NCBI GenBank assembly: GCA_036873135.1
Contig: JAPTYO010000023.1
Coordinates: 5,343,834-5,407,833 of the forward strand
From: Clarkia xantiana subsp. parviflora
Taxonomy: Eukaryota > Streptophyta > Magnoliopsida > Myrtales > Onagraceae
Direction: 5' to 3'
DNA length: 64,000 bases
Shown: positions 26,426 through 37,781 of the stretch, piece by piece
How positions within the stretch are numbered: position 1 is the stretch's first letter
Layout of the letters: each line of letters begins with the position of its first letter
The notes under the pieces: generated by a model
Databases searched by the model: none
The model's input: only the letters and a program-made list of their open reading frames with translations
What the model was told of the DNA's origin: nothing
Program-made: the position numbers and the translations under genes

Positions 26426-27354
26426 TTTATATAAATATTTGTACGTACTTCTTTATCAATCACATAATTCTTTATCGTGCTGAATATAATCATAAATATA
26501 TGCATGACATGATAGGAACCAAAGTCGATGGACACGTTGCAATATATGGCTCAACCAAAATCGTATTTGGAATAATATCAAGCTTAATACAAATGAGATT
26601 TTTGCATATAAAAGTGATTATGTTAATCACATATTTATATGTTTATAAGAGTACGTGTGATCTGATTTGTAGAGTACTCCCCTAATAAGATTTAAAGTAT
26701 TTAAATATTGTTTTTGTTTGTATTCTGTATTTTGAGATTATGATTTGGATAAATTAATGTTGTTCTAGACATGCTTTATTATTTTTGTTTTTGCAGGTGA
26801 TTTATCGTATGCGTAAGGAACATACTTTTATATATTTTATTATGTTTATGATATTATAATTTTTTTAATTAATATAATTTCATTTGCTTTTCTTTTTTAA
26901 ATAAATCCACACGGATGAAAAATAATTATACTAATATTATGAAATCAACTAATTGACCTTTCAGTTTCACCCTATTTTATACTATACATGATGTTCACTA
27001 CGTAATATATATATGGTGTAGTTGATCAATTTAATGAAAGTATTTGGTAATTATTTATAATTTAAGAAATTAATTAATAGTTAAATATGTCAGTTTAGGA
27101 TATTAAGAATAAATAGGCTTATAGCGATTTTAAGGGTTAAATACGGAAATTAGTAGAATATTCACTAATAATGATTATATAAATTTTTTTCCTAAGCTAT
27201 ACATATAGATACGTAAAGAAAGAGACTTAAATATATTTATTATATAATAATAATAAATCATTAAATTATTTAGCATATAATTATAGTAATTATATAACAA
27301 GAACAAATCAGTCCAATTATTATCTCCCGCGCGGTGCGCGGGGTATGTATCTAG

Positions 27355-28257
27355 TATAATATTAATATGATATTGTTTGGTTGACATGAGAAATTGAAAT
27401 GATGATTACAAATTGAATGTTTGGTAGTGTTTTGAAAACCAGACCGAGCCTTGGACCAGAAAGATGATCGGTTCTCGGTCTAACCGGTCCGACCCGGTTC
27501 AATTCGGTTTCATTGCTTCAAATTATTAGAATTTAGAAATAAAATATTTTTCTGTCCTTTTATCAACATCCTGTAATGTAGTCCGTAGCATGCCATCATT
27601 CGCAGAATAGGTTATAAGTTCGAGTTTAGCTGCAACTAATTTATATTTTTATTGACAAAAAAAAGTACATTCTTCTCTGTTACGGTCAGATCGGTGCCGG
27701 TTTATTCGGCCCGACCCGGTCAAATCCGATTTTATATTGTCAAACCGGTTTTGCTGTGCAATCCTATAGTTTATCAGAACTGGACCTCTAATACGCCCGG
27801 TTCGCGGTCTGACCCGGTCCGACCGCCGGTCTGATTTTAAAACACTGGTTGGTTGATATAATGTTATAAGTAAAGAAATGTAATAAGGCCAAACTGACAG
27901 ATACACTCTTTTACTATCTATATTAACCATATATTAACAATATTAAATATGAAAATGACAGGAAGAGCGACGACGGAAGGCGAGCGACTGTGGCAGCGGG
28001 AGTCAGACAGCGACGACATGTGAGTGACGGGCGGGCGAGCAGCAACCAGTGGGATTGGAACCAGCAGGAGTGGCAGCGGAACCAGGCGGAACAAGTAGGC
28101 GCAACTGCGGAAACATCGGGCAGAACGAGACTGCGCAGCTGCAGGCGCGTCAAGTGTATACATAGAGAATGAAGACTTTGCTGCGTGATTAATAAATTAC
28201 GTTAGATATAATTTATAATTTCAGTTAAAGTGTAAAGTTAAAATTGTTTTTTTTTTT
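27355..28257. mobile_element. Harbinger-like remnant with inserted hAT-like MITE
   Basis: The stretch at 27369-27428 (TGTTTGGTTGACATGAGAAA) matches the interior of the Harbinger-like element at 52483, and a GC-rich purine-heavy block at 27950-28165 resembles one at about 53285-53390 there. Between them, 27427-27847 is a MITE with inverted ends AGTGTTTT…CAGACCG and GC-rich GGTCCGACC/CGGTC motifs. Its ends resemble those of the hAT element at 45281. Its target duplication is too decayed to define. Confidence 0.45.
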
Positions 28258-29329
28258 GTTAATATATTGTTTAGTTACTTATGTTTGCACAATGTGACTA
28301 AATGGTTACTTTTGTTTTTTAACGTGACAGTTTGGTTAATTACGTTCCAAAATGTGATTAAATGGTTAAAACTTGTTTCATTTAGTCACTTATATTTGTT
28401 CTAATGTGATTAAATGGTTACAAAATGACTGTTTTGTCCTTATTTTCAATCCATTTAAGTGTTCTTCATTTCGTTCTTCACGATTGTCATTGCCAATAAC
28501 CTACAGCAGGTCAAGATTAGAATCAATAGAACAAAAACCAGATTCAACTTACGCCACAATACTTATTCGGATTAATTAAAAAGAGAGGAATCTAACCTGT
28601 ATGGATTCTTAAGCGAAACCAAAATTGTAGGGGTATATTGAATTAGGGTTCTTTCTTCAGTTTTTACACCTTCCCGCATCGATCGAAGTCGTTCTTTCGG
28701 TCGAACTGCAGCTCTTTGTCGACTAACTGCTACTTTGTTTCCCTATTCACAACAAATTCCTGCTTGAATTGATTTTGAACTGCTCTCTCTTGGGGTTCAC
28801 TTCGAGTTATAGTTCTAAAGGGTATTCTCTGCTAGTCTCTGATCAATCTGATGCTTGTTTGGTTTCTCTAATCTAGCTGCAATTAGATATTCTCTTGTGT
28901 TATGATTGTATTTAAGTATAACAGGCGAGCTTATAAAAATACAGAACAATTGTATTCGTATGAACGTAATTTTAGTTGTTGTTGATGAATTGCCATGGTA
29001 ATTGGAGGATCGATGTCTACTGTAGACTGTAGTGTCATACTGGAAATAGTGCCTAAATTATGCTAGTATATTAGCTCGCTCGTGTTTAAACTATTCAGAT
29101 TCGAATCCCGTGCTAAATTTAAAAAAAAATCGTTAAATTAAAGATTATTTGTGTGAAAAACTTGATAGTTGACGAACATGATGAATATTTAATATAAAAG
29201 AGTATTTTGGTCATTTTATCAAAATGTAACCAAACTGTCACATTTGCAAACAACGTAGATAACTAAAAATCACACGTTTGAACTAAATAGTCACATTGAC
29301 AAACATAAATAACCAAACTATGAATTAAC
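28258..29329. mobile_element. MULE-type element with gene-like filler
   Basis: The inverted ends (GTTAATATATTGTTTAGTTA and its degenerate complement) are the same as those of the MULE element at 43765-44425, but the interior is unrelated. From about 28440 to 28880 the filler looks like a plant gene 5' region: pyrimidine-rich leader, moderate GC and possible splice sites. This is the pattern of a Pack-MULE, but no protein is recognised. The flanks are poly-T-like, so the 9-bp duplication (TTCTTTTTA on the right) is not clean. Confidence 0.55.
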
Positions 29330-29541
29330 TTCTTTTTATTCCCAAATAAATTGGCTTTTATTTATATTCTCAATTATAGTAGAAATTCAAATAGTCATTC
29401 TAAGGTGATAGGATACGATTGACTATTCCCTCAAATTGATAATTATTTCTCCTAAAAATAATTAAATGTTTTGGCAAAAAAAATGTCATCATACTGATTC
29501 CCGTTCCCTATACATATTTTTATTCCAAATGCTGTTAATAT

Positions 29542-30271
29542 CAAGGTTGTCAGGATTTCGATACGGATCTTAAGATCTTACGATTTTACGATCCTGGTGA
29601 AGTAAAACGATTCTGATTTTTTGTAGGATCTTAATCTTGTAGGATTTAAGATGATCATGATCTTGATATTAGGATCTTATGATTCTACGACCCTAGTTAA
29701 GTAAAACATCATACGATTATACGATTCAAGTTTAACCTAAAATCATCAATCATAATGATGAAGTCAATAATCAATTTGGATTAAGAAAATTAATGTCTCT
29801 ATTATATATCTCTAAATTTAGGGTGACAAAACTGAATTTTCTCAACTTTAAAAATAATTTAAGTATAGATCAAAATTTCATAGGGCATGTTGTTCTTCAT
29901 TTCCAAATAGTTTCTTCTTATTTATATCATAGAATAGATAAATATACTGAATTAGAGTAATATATAATAATTAATTATAATCATTTGTCAACTACATGAT
30001 TTAACGTATTTTTAAATTTGATAAAAACTATTTAATATTTTATATTGAAAATGATAAACTAGTATATATGTATTAAATGATTATTTTGTGTATATTGTTT
30101 ATTTACTTGATAAATAGTTCATTTATAATTATTTATCTATATAACATAACATATCATAGAAGATTATTAATATATTATATGTTAATTTATAACTTATGTA
30201 GAATGTTACGATCCACGATCTGATCTTATCATAAAACGATCCTAGTTAGGATCTCGATGTTAACAACATTG
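29542..30271. mobile_element. Possible hAT-like MITE
   Basis: Short inverted ends, CAAGGTTGT at 29542 and ACAACATTG ending at 30271, each followed inward by ATCCTAAC/GGATCTTA-type repeats. Flanking 8-mers (GTTAATAT, GTTATTGA) match only partly. The interior is AT-rich and non-coding. Confidence 0.35.
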
Positions 30272-30274
30272 GTT

Positions 30275-30455
30275 ATTGATTGCAAAAACTTAATGAAAAA
30301 TTTCAAAAGATGCAAATTTTATCATGTATTTCAGGAAGCAAATAGAACATCGGTTATGATAGCGAAGCTTGCAGTTAATCAAGAAAATAATTGTTTAGGT
30401 ATTCATAATGTTCCTCATTGCAAATCTCATTGGCATTTACCAAAAGACATGTTAG
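30275..30455 (+). pseudogene. RNase H-like (RVT_3) C-terminal fragment
   Basis: The frame reads …CKNLMKNFKRCKFYHVFQEANRTSVMIAKLA. It resembles the end of the RNase H-like domains found in plant non-LTR elements and related genes, where the pattern is H-x-REANR-x-AD-x-LA. The expected Asp after REANR-x-A is lost, and there is no upstream part of the domain. The frame runs a few codons into the adjoining LTR-like sequence. It is a broken fragment. Confidence 0.5.
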
Positions 30456-31825
30456 TGTCATGGACCTAGAGCATACACCCAATGTGAACGGAATCCATCC
30501 ACAAATGGCAACCAAGGAGGGTGAAGTCACAAGTGTCCCGATACGATGTATCCGTCTAGGTTCGTTGTATTAGAGGATAGAATTAGAAGATGCCACTTTC
30601 CATACATGTCTCCCCATTAATTGTAAAGCTTCCTTTGAGAGCATTCTCCACTTGTATAAATAGGGGTCTTCTCCTTCATTTGTAATCATCCAAGAGTTGA
30701 GCAATACAATACATAAAGAGTTATCTCTTCATATTCATAGCTTTAGCTTTTGTGATCGAGGGTTAGGCTGACTTAGGAGCGGTTCCTAAGGTCGGACAGG
30801 TGAGGGAAAGTTAGGGAAAACTCCAAGCCCGTGACAAGTGGTATCAGAGCGGAGTTCTCGACCCAGGGAGGAAATGAAGAAATATATATAATCGCTGCGG
30901 ACTCTGAACGATAGTGGTGGTTGCGAATTGCTTTACCATGAGATGCCATCGGGTGGCGCGGCTCTTAACGAACAAGGGCTCCGATCGAGGAGTTGTTCGA
31001 CGAGGAAGTCTGAGTTGCGTGACTATGTGGAGCACTGCAGGAGGCAGGTGCGTCCGGGATCACTGCTTGGAAGGGTGGAGGCAGGTTGCTAGATAAGCAA
31101 TCTTGACCATACTCGAGCAGGTGATATTGACTGCTGAAAAGGGCGGAGGCAAGTTGCCAAGTAGCGTCCCATGAGGTGGGAAATCTCTTAGGCGCAAAAG
31201 CGTGACCTCAGGGAGGAGGGGGAGATATTACCACGGGCCTCGCACTGGGGGTGTCCGATACGGAATGGTGGCCTGGAAGACCCAGCGGTGACCAACGTAA
31301 GCGCGACATAGCGAGGAAGTTGATCTTCTCAGGAAAGAGGGGACAATACGCAAAAAGCAACTCTGACAAAACCTAAGAAGGCGGATCATTGATGGCGTGG
31401 TGAAGTACACTGCTGTGGAAGAACTAAAGTTTCTTGAAGCAGCGGGTTCGCGCAACGAGGGCGTTGCGTTGGTTGGGTGGGGGATAATGTCACGTGCCTG
31501 GAAAAATGGTGCAAGTTGGAGCACACCAATGGCTGGTTTCCAATGTCCTGGTTGTTATCGGTAAGACGTTGCATATCCTTCGGGATCATGCTGGTTCGGG
31601 AGCTAATACCGCTCTCCTGATGATGGCCAGGGCAGGCCGAAAACCAGTTAAGCTGCTCTCCGGAGCAAATACCCCTAACCACGACCCGTTCCGTCCGTAT
31701 GCGCAGTGCGAGTTGGGCTTCGAGAACTGATCTTGGGAGAGAAGAGGGCTGATCCGGACGTGGGAGTGCCGGATGCCCCGCGGGCGTATTCCGCTGGGAG
31801 CGTGGAAAACTCCAAGCCCGTGACA
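30456..31825 (+). mobile_element. Short LTR-bounded element with mismatched ends
   Basis: A first LTR-like segment (30456-30836) starts TGTCATGG, has a TATA-like box (TATAAATAG, about 30655-30663) and ends CCAAGCCCGTGACA. It is followed two bases on by TGGTATCAGAGC, the classic initiator-tRNA-Met primer site (30839). A polypurine tract (GGGTGGGGGATAA) precedes TGTCACGTG at 31488, and the segment to 31825 ends in the same 22 bases as the first. The two terminal segments do not otherwise look alike. The 650-bp interior has no gag or pol. No target duplication is evident (GTTAG versus TTAAG). Confidence 0.6.
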
Positions 31826-31905
31826 TTAAGCATAGTGTAACGGAGAGAAATATCTCGTAGGGTGTAATTTACTTTTGTAAAATTTACCATTGTTGTTAGT
31901 TTATT

Positions 31906-32752
31906 GGGTCAATAACCTGGGAGAAGTCTGAAGATTGACCCTTGTGAATTTGAGAGGTTTGAAGATTGAAAAGGTGATAACTGAGGTCTGAAGTTTGGAC
32001 TTTGTGATTTTTAGGTTTTCCGTCCAAATTTTCTGTTAAATTTAACAGAACCGCATGAAATGTCAAAAATACCCTTTTGTAATATTTGAATTAATAAAAA
32101 GTTTTAATTAATATAAAGATGAAATGAAAAAAAATACCCCTGTCCATAATTTAAACCTAACCCAACTCCGGCCACCACCACGGCTCCGGCCGGCCACCAC
32201 CCAACTCCGGCGACCACCACTCACGACTCCGACGACCGCCACCAAACTCCGACGATCGCCACCACGACCCCAATTGGGCCCAAATCGGAGCTCTGTGGCC
32301 CTAGATCGGAGCCATAGAGCTCCGATCGAAGCCACCAAGCTCCAATTTGGGCCCAATCGGGGCCGGTGGCTCCGATTTGGGCCCAATTGGGACCGTGGTG
32401 GCGGTCGTCGGAGTTTGGTGGCGGTCGTCGGAGTAGTGAGTGGTGGTCGCCGGAGTTGGGTGGTGGTCGACCGGAGCCGTGGTGGTGGCCGGAGTTGGGT
32501 GGTGCCCTTAAGGGCATTTTCGTCTTTTTATTCAATCATGTGAGATGCAAGAAGGGTATTTTTGAAATTTTATTTTATTTATGGTCACATGCTATGCACA
32601 TGACCAACTTCCGTCAGTTTTAACGGAAAAAACTAACGGAGACCTTATTATCTACAAGTCGAAACTTCAGACCTCTGTTATTACCATTTCAATTTTCAGA
32701 CCTCTCAAATTCACAATGGTCAATCTTCAGACCTCTCTCAGGTTATTGACCC
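31906..32752. mobile_element. Foldback MULE-type element, 847 bp
   Basis: The ends are GGGTCAATAACCTG… and its complement. The arms continue through GAAGTCTGAAGATTGACC-like sequence to a GC-rich palindromic centre (about 32160-32510) of CGGCCACCACC and GGTGGTCGCCGG repeats. A perfect 9-bp duplication, TAGTTTATT, lies at 31897-31905 and 32753-32761. Reading frames within the GC-rich centre, on both strands, are a by-product of the repeats. Confidence 0.9.
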
Positions 32753-32768
32753 TAGTTTATTCTTCCGT

Positions 32769-32799
<31 letters not shown>
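32769..32799. repeat. Poly-A tract
   Basis: An uninterrupted run of about 30 A a few bases after the right target duplication of the foldback element and about 175 bp before the zinc-finger gene start. Confidence 0.85.
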
Positions 32800-32973
32800 C
32801 TTGGGTAATATAATATTGTTAACGTGAGTTACTTACTCTCTAGTATATATAGAATAAATCCTACCTGTTTTCTTTCTTCTTTCTTCCTCTCAATCTCTGA
32901 TTCCCCTAGGGTTTTCAGAGTTCCGGCGGCACAAACTTGTCTCTCGGTGATTACTCTCCGAGAGCTTAGCAGT

Positions 32974-34241
32974 ATGGGTGGTAAATGTCCGCACAGGAAG
33001 GTGAAGAAGAGAAGGCTCTCTCACAAATCCGCTCGGCTCACCAAGTTCCTCAGCAAAGATATCCTTTTGATCTCTTCAATTCTCTTGTCCCTAGTGTTCA
33101 GTTATTGTTTCTCTGTCAATTGTATGTTCTTGACCGATAGCTTGATCACGCGTCGATGCGGTTTTCGATGAACTGCAGAAGCCAGAGGAGCAGAGGCAGC
33201 CGTTGCCTGCTGATGCCGACCTTCCTGGAATGGGTCAATTCTACTGTTTGCACTGCGAGTAAGTAACTCAAATCAATTTTGTAGCTTTAATCACTAATTC
33301 ATGCGTTTATTGATCCGAGTTCATTTTTTTGAGGCTACTACGGTGCTGGTATTTTGTGTTTGACTTAGCACAAACCAAAAGTTAATATCTCTGATTTGAT
33401 TATTAGGCGTTGGAGCATCTAGAATTCAAATGTTGATTTCAAAGAACTCAATTGATATGATTGTACTGTCTTTGATTGTGAGTCAAAGTTGTAGATTCTG
33501 GTATAGCTTCAAATCAATTTCTTCATCTTGAGCTGAAATATTGTCTTGTTTTTTGCTTTGCAGTCGATATTTCGCCAATATCACGGTCCGAGATGAGCAT
33601 TTTAAGACCAAGCGCCACAAGAAACGGTAATACTCTCTTTCCCTCCTAATGTTTTCTTATATAATGATTGAAGCTTTGAGCAACACTAGAATAGACAAAC
33701 ACTTAGTTGTTCTAAACAAGGGTATTTAGTTGTTCAGTTATTTGCAATTATTGGCTGCTTGCTTTGAATGAATGTTGGTGAACCAATGCAATTAATTAGA
33801 AGCAGGTGCTTAGAAATCAATCGTTGGGGAATTATTTGCCACAAAGTACAAATCTCAAAATATACGTGTTCGACTTCAGCTAGTATTTAGATTTGTAGCA
33901 GCAATTTGATGCCGAGCATCTATCTAGTGGCCATTGGTTTTTTCTATTAAACCTGAAACATATCTCCAGAAAGACATGACAGTGAGATTTTGGAGAACTT
34001 CAAAGACGAGGTTTAGCAAGAACTCTTAAAAGCAAAGCATGTACCATTTGCAATTCGTCGGGCTTACATGTTATTTAGCCTTTGAGTTCATTGATTATGA
34101 CATTACCTCGTCTTTCTTTCTTTCTTTGTGAGCTGCAGTTTGAAGGAAATGAAGGGGCCGAAGCCGCACACTCAACTTGATGCAGATCTTGCAGCAGGGA
34201 TGGGAATGCCCGACAATGGCCCCAAGCTCATGTCGACATGA
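32974..34241 (+). CDS. C2H2 zinc-finger protein, ZNF593/BUD20 family (60S biogenesis)
   Basis: Four exons, 32974-33058, 33150-33258, 33564-33626 and 34139-34241, encode 119 residues. The N terminus MGGKCPHRKVKKRR is basic. A single C2H2 finger follows, C-x2-C at FYCLHC and then H-x5-H at DEHFKTKRH (about residues 60-85). The C terminus THTQLDAD-type block (here PHTQLDADLAAGMGMPDNGPK) is conserved. Yeast Bud20 and human ZNF593 are nuclear shuttling factors for export and maturation of pre-60S ribosomes; that role is inferred for this gene. Introns 2 and 3 are GT-AG. Intron 1 has no GT donor in the right place and fits an AT-AC intron, described separately. The protein length is normal for the family. 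Confidence 0.9.
33059..33149 (+). other. Predicted U12-type AT-AC intron
   Basis: Exon 1 ends …AGCAAAG and the intron starts ATATCCTTTT, the U12 AT-AC donor consensus. It ends …GATCAC. A branch-like motif, TTCTTGAC, sits at about 33127-33134, roughly 15 bases before the AC. Joining 33058 to 33150 keeps the frame and restores the conserved K-G-x-D-x-V-x-D-E-L stretch. No GT-AG pair does this. Confidence 0.8.
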
Positions 34242-34602
34242 CCTTTTGCTTAACCTTTTTGTACTCAACGGCTGGTGTGACTGACTTGTTTAGATTAAAG
34301 ACGCATTATATATGTGTGTGAGATGTTGGGAAGTTGGTATTTTATTGTTTGTTCGGGTATCATTTCTTAAGAGTTTATTTAGTGATACAATTCACTAGTT
34401 AAATTTCACGTCAATATGCACAATTCACTCGTTAAATTTTCGCTAATCTGTAGTCTGCTTCATAAAATTTTCCATTAACTGTCTATACTTTTAAAAATTA
34501 CTAAAAACACATTAAAGTTCTAAACTTCTAAAATAATCTCAATGTTTATATATGAAAATGCATAAAATTTCGAATAAAAGTTTAAAATGATACATATTAT
34601 AA

Positions 34603-34641
<39 letters not shown>

Positions 34642-37232
34642 ACTCTCAAACTCAAAGTTTAATAATTAAATTAAATGTTTTTTTAAAAGTTTATGTTTTT
34701 GTAGAATTTTTAAAATATTTTAATAAATTTATTTTTGGTACTTTTGAGTTGATTTTTTTTTAAAACATGTATTATTTCAAAATTTAATTTTGTATAAAAC
34801 TTTATATCATTATACTATTAATATAAAATTTTAGGCTGTTTTAATAATTTTTATAAGCATTTTTAACTCATTATCAACGGAAAGAGCATCAATTTGTTCA
34901 ACTAGCCACGGTTCTTTCAACTATCTAATCTAATTGGTCGGTAGTAATCACGTGTCTCTTCCCTTTTCAGTGCACGTCTCTCTCTTCCATCGCCGTTACA
35001 CTGTCTTCTTCAATTCGAATCAATTACACTCATGCCGTTTCACATCTCCTCTATTCTTCTTCCTTTTTGGCCATTTTTTTTCTGCCTACATGTCGCCCAG
35101 TCTCTCCGATTCCACCGTCTCCCTCTCTTCGCGAAAATCTCTTCCAAATTTAAGACTTTTGCATGGCCAAAAAAAAAAAATTACGACTTTTGGTTTCTGC
35201 GGCAACGATAATGAAAAATTTTGTCCGGTGAGCAAATTTTAGGCGCAGCTTGAAGATGTGGGTGAGTCATTTGGACTTTCTTCTTCATAACACCCCATTT
35301 CTTCTTTCCGTTTGTTCTCTTCCACCTCCTCTCTGCAATTGCAATCTCACGTGAAGGAATTTCTACGATTTTTTTCTGTTCCAATTCGATTAGTGTTCTC
35401 TGGTAGGTCTTTTGTTTAATTTATATGCAGAAGAGTTTGAACTGTTGATTCAGTTGACATTTTAGTGATATTTCACATGTTGTTCTTTCTATTTGGTTTT
35501 CAGATACTTCAATGAACACTGCTGCCTTATAGTGATGATCGACACTCTTCAGATTTATTTTTCTGGTTTCTGCAATTTTCTGGGAATCTTTTCCCTCAAT
35601 TTGGTGTGATCCACGTTCTCACCGATGTGATCCAATGCATAAGCATCAAAGATTTTGATTGGGCGATGTTACGTTGAAACAATGATTGGAATAGAAAACA
35701 CGAAGTAATGGACTCCTTTTGGGAGATTTATGGGCAACTAACAACTTTGAAGATGAATCCTTCTAAAGCAATCAGTGAGTCTTGGAGGCCAGGCTAACCT
35801 AATCCTAAATAAAGAAAAGAGAGGCAATTGTTTGGATATAAATGTCTTGAGAGGATGCCAATGTTGATTTAGTTTGAAATACCAAACTGAACAAATACTT
35901 TGCAATTCACGAACCAATTGAAATTTGATGCAAGTGTTATTATACATGTGTATTTTCAGCACATATATTTTGCATGATTGTATTGCCTTTACTTACATGA
36001 TTCATTGTTGTTGTGACCAGGCGTCGCTATGTGGTGAGGTCTTAACCACTTACTTAAGTTGCAATTAGCTTTAAAATTAGTGTTTGGATTATGTTTTCAT
36101 TATCAGTTTAGCTTTTTTTTTTTTTTTTTTTTCTACTTTAGTGTTTCGATGTTTGGTTAATATATATATATTAGTTGAACTGTGTGTTTCAGTTTATTTA
36201 ATTCATTTCACTCGTCTTTGCAAAAAAAAAAAAAAAAAAATTCCCTCTAGCAAATAAGACTTCCAAAGCTCTGAATTTCTTGCATGTCACGGTAAATAAG
36301 AAGTAGAAGCAAGATAATAAAATAGATGGTCTTGAGGTAAGGTGATTATTATGAGTGAAGAATCACAACCACTACAGGTGTCATTGTTGTCGATGATGAT
36401 GGTAGTTGACTCCCATGACCATGGCCCTTCTTGGGATTGATATTAGAGATTTTGATTTCTGTATGATTCTGATCAGGTCTGGTGATGGTTCGTTTAGTTG
36501 GGTAGTCTACTTGAGAGAGGAAAGCAAAGCGATGAACATTTTTTACTGCCCTACTCTCCTCCTATACTAATTACAGTTCCGACCCTAAATTTAGATTTAT
36601 AATGTTTGATAGCAAACTTAAAATTATCTAATTTTGTTGATCATAATGAGATTATGAGAATTTAATGGTTTTAAGACAATAAAAAGAACATCAATCTTTC
36701 TTCAAACAACTACATAAAATATCCATTCTCGCGCGGACTTAACAATTTGCTTCGGCTACTACATCAGCTGTACATAATATTATTGGGGCATTGGAATAAA
36801 CATCCACGGAAAGTTCATGGTTCACGAGAACAATTTTTTGTTATTGCCCTACTCATGTATTAGATATAGATATAGATATATAGATTTATATGATATTTGA
36901 AGAGGTTTATAATTAAATGTAAAATATAATACCTTCAATAATGTCAACAAAATAGTGTAACAATAAATATAATGTCATTTCATTTTTTCTATGAGAACCA
37001 TTAATTCATAGTGACTAAATCAATAAAAAAAATTAGAGTATGTAAATTAAGGGCAACACAAAAAATAATGTAATATTTACAAAATATTATCTACATAATA
37101 TTACATACCATAAACACAAACAAAAAATAAGAGTATATAAATTAATGATAACACATAAAAAATAATACGTAATACTCACAAAACATTATCTACATAATAA
37201 TACAATATAAAAGACTGAAAATATCAAACCTC
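34242..37232. other. Intergenic, no gene supported
   Basis: AT-rich DNA with an (AT)n run near 34600-34637. A pyrimidine-rich, leader-like stretch at about 34930-35600 and a short GC-richer patch at 36370-36560 could be decayed or captured gene pieces. No reading frame in them is recognisable. Confidence 0.4.
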
Positions 37233-37258
37233 ACGCATTGCGCGGGGCAAATGTCTAA
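37233..37258 (+). mobile_element. Possible Helitron 3' terminus
   Basis: ACGCATTGCGCGGGG followed by TGTCTAA and T fits a degenerate hairpin plus CTRR end. No 5' partner is assigned. Confidence 0.4.
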
Positions 37259-37781
37259 TTAAAAAAATAATTAACTATCAAAACATTGGATGAAGTTTCA
37301 TGTAATTTATAAATCAAACTTTTTTTTTTAATTAAATTAAAAACTGAACTTTATATATTGTACATAAACTGAACTCTATCCTACCGAATAAGCTACTTTA
37401 GGAGAAGTCAATAGTATTTTTACTTTTACACATACGATTAGTTATTATAAATAAATTGACAAGAAAATGACTCCTTAATTTTTTTACAGATTAATTTAAA
37501 ACAAAATTCCGTATAAAATGCGGATTAATTTTAGTATAAAATTTATATTTATTTGAAGTAAAATTTTGAATAATGTGCGAAGAACTCGTATAATGGGTTA
37601 AAAAAAAAACTAGTATAAATGATGATAAAGCAGCCGTCAAGGCGGACGTGACGTGTAGTATTATTGGAGGAAGAAGTGAAGTGGCCTGCAGTGAGGTCGC
37701 GTCTTACTGATGATAGCTTACTACTCCATGCAATTGGCTGATATTGATCGCCTCCATTGCCACTGAATCCGCTGCGTCTAG

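Larger units (their letters stand above)
12931..27354 (+). mobile_element. Helitron (outer), split by later insertions
   Basis: The first seven bases of this element, TCTATTA, lie at 12931-12937. The rest of its 5' end resumes at 15770 (TATTATATTAATTCGGCATC, then GAAGCCCTCTG). The interval is a second Helitron inserted between A and T. The likely 3' end is the hairpin CCCGCGCGGTGCGCGGGG at 27326-27343 with CTAG ending at 27354, followed by T. A complete Copia element (18202-24572) and a foldback element (24611-25322) interrupt it. Pairing of this 5' end with this 3' end is inferred; the alternative 3' end at 26425 has a different hairpin sequence. Confidence 0.5.

Noticed and set aside
29060..29115. 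A tRNA or SINE suggested by GATTCGAATCCCGTG
   Set aside because: Only a B-box-like motif is present, with no acceptor or anticodon pairing. A similar motif at 44188 shows it belongs to the MULE ends.
32124..32543. A 139-codon frame rich in Pro, Arg and Ser
   Set aside because: It lies in the GC-rich palindrome of a foldback element, with mirror frames on the other strand.
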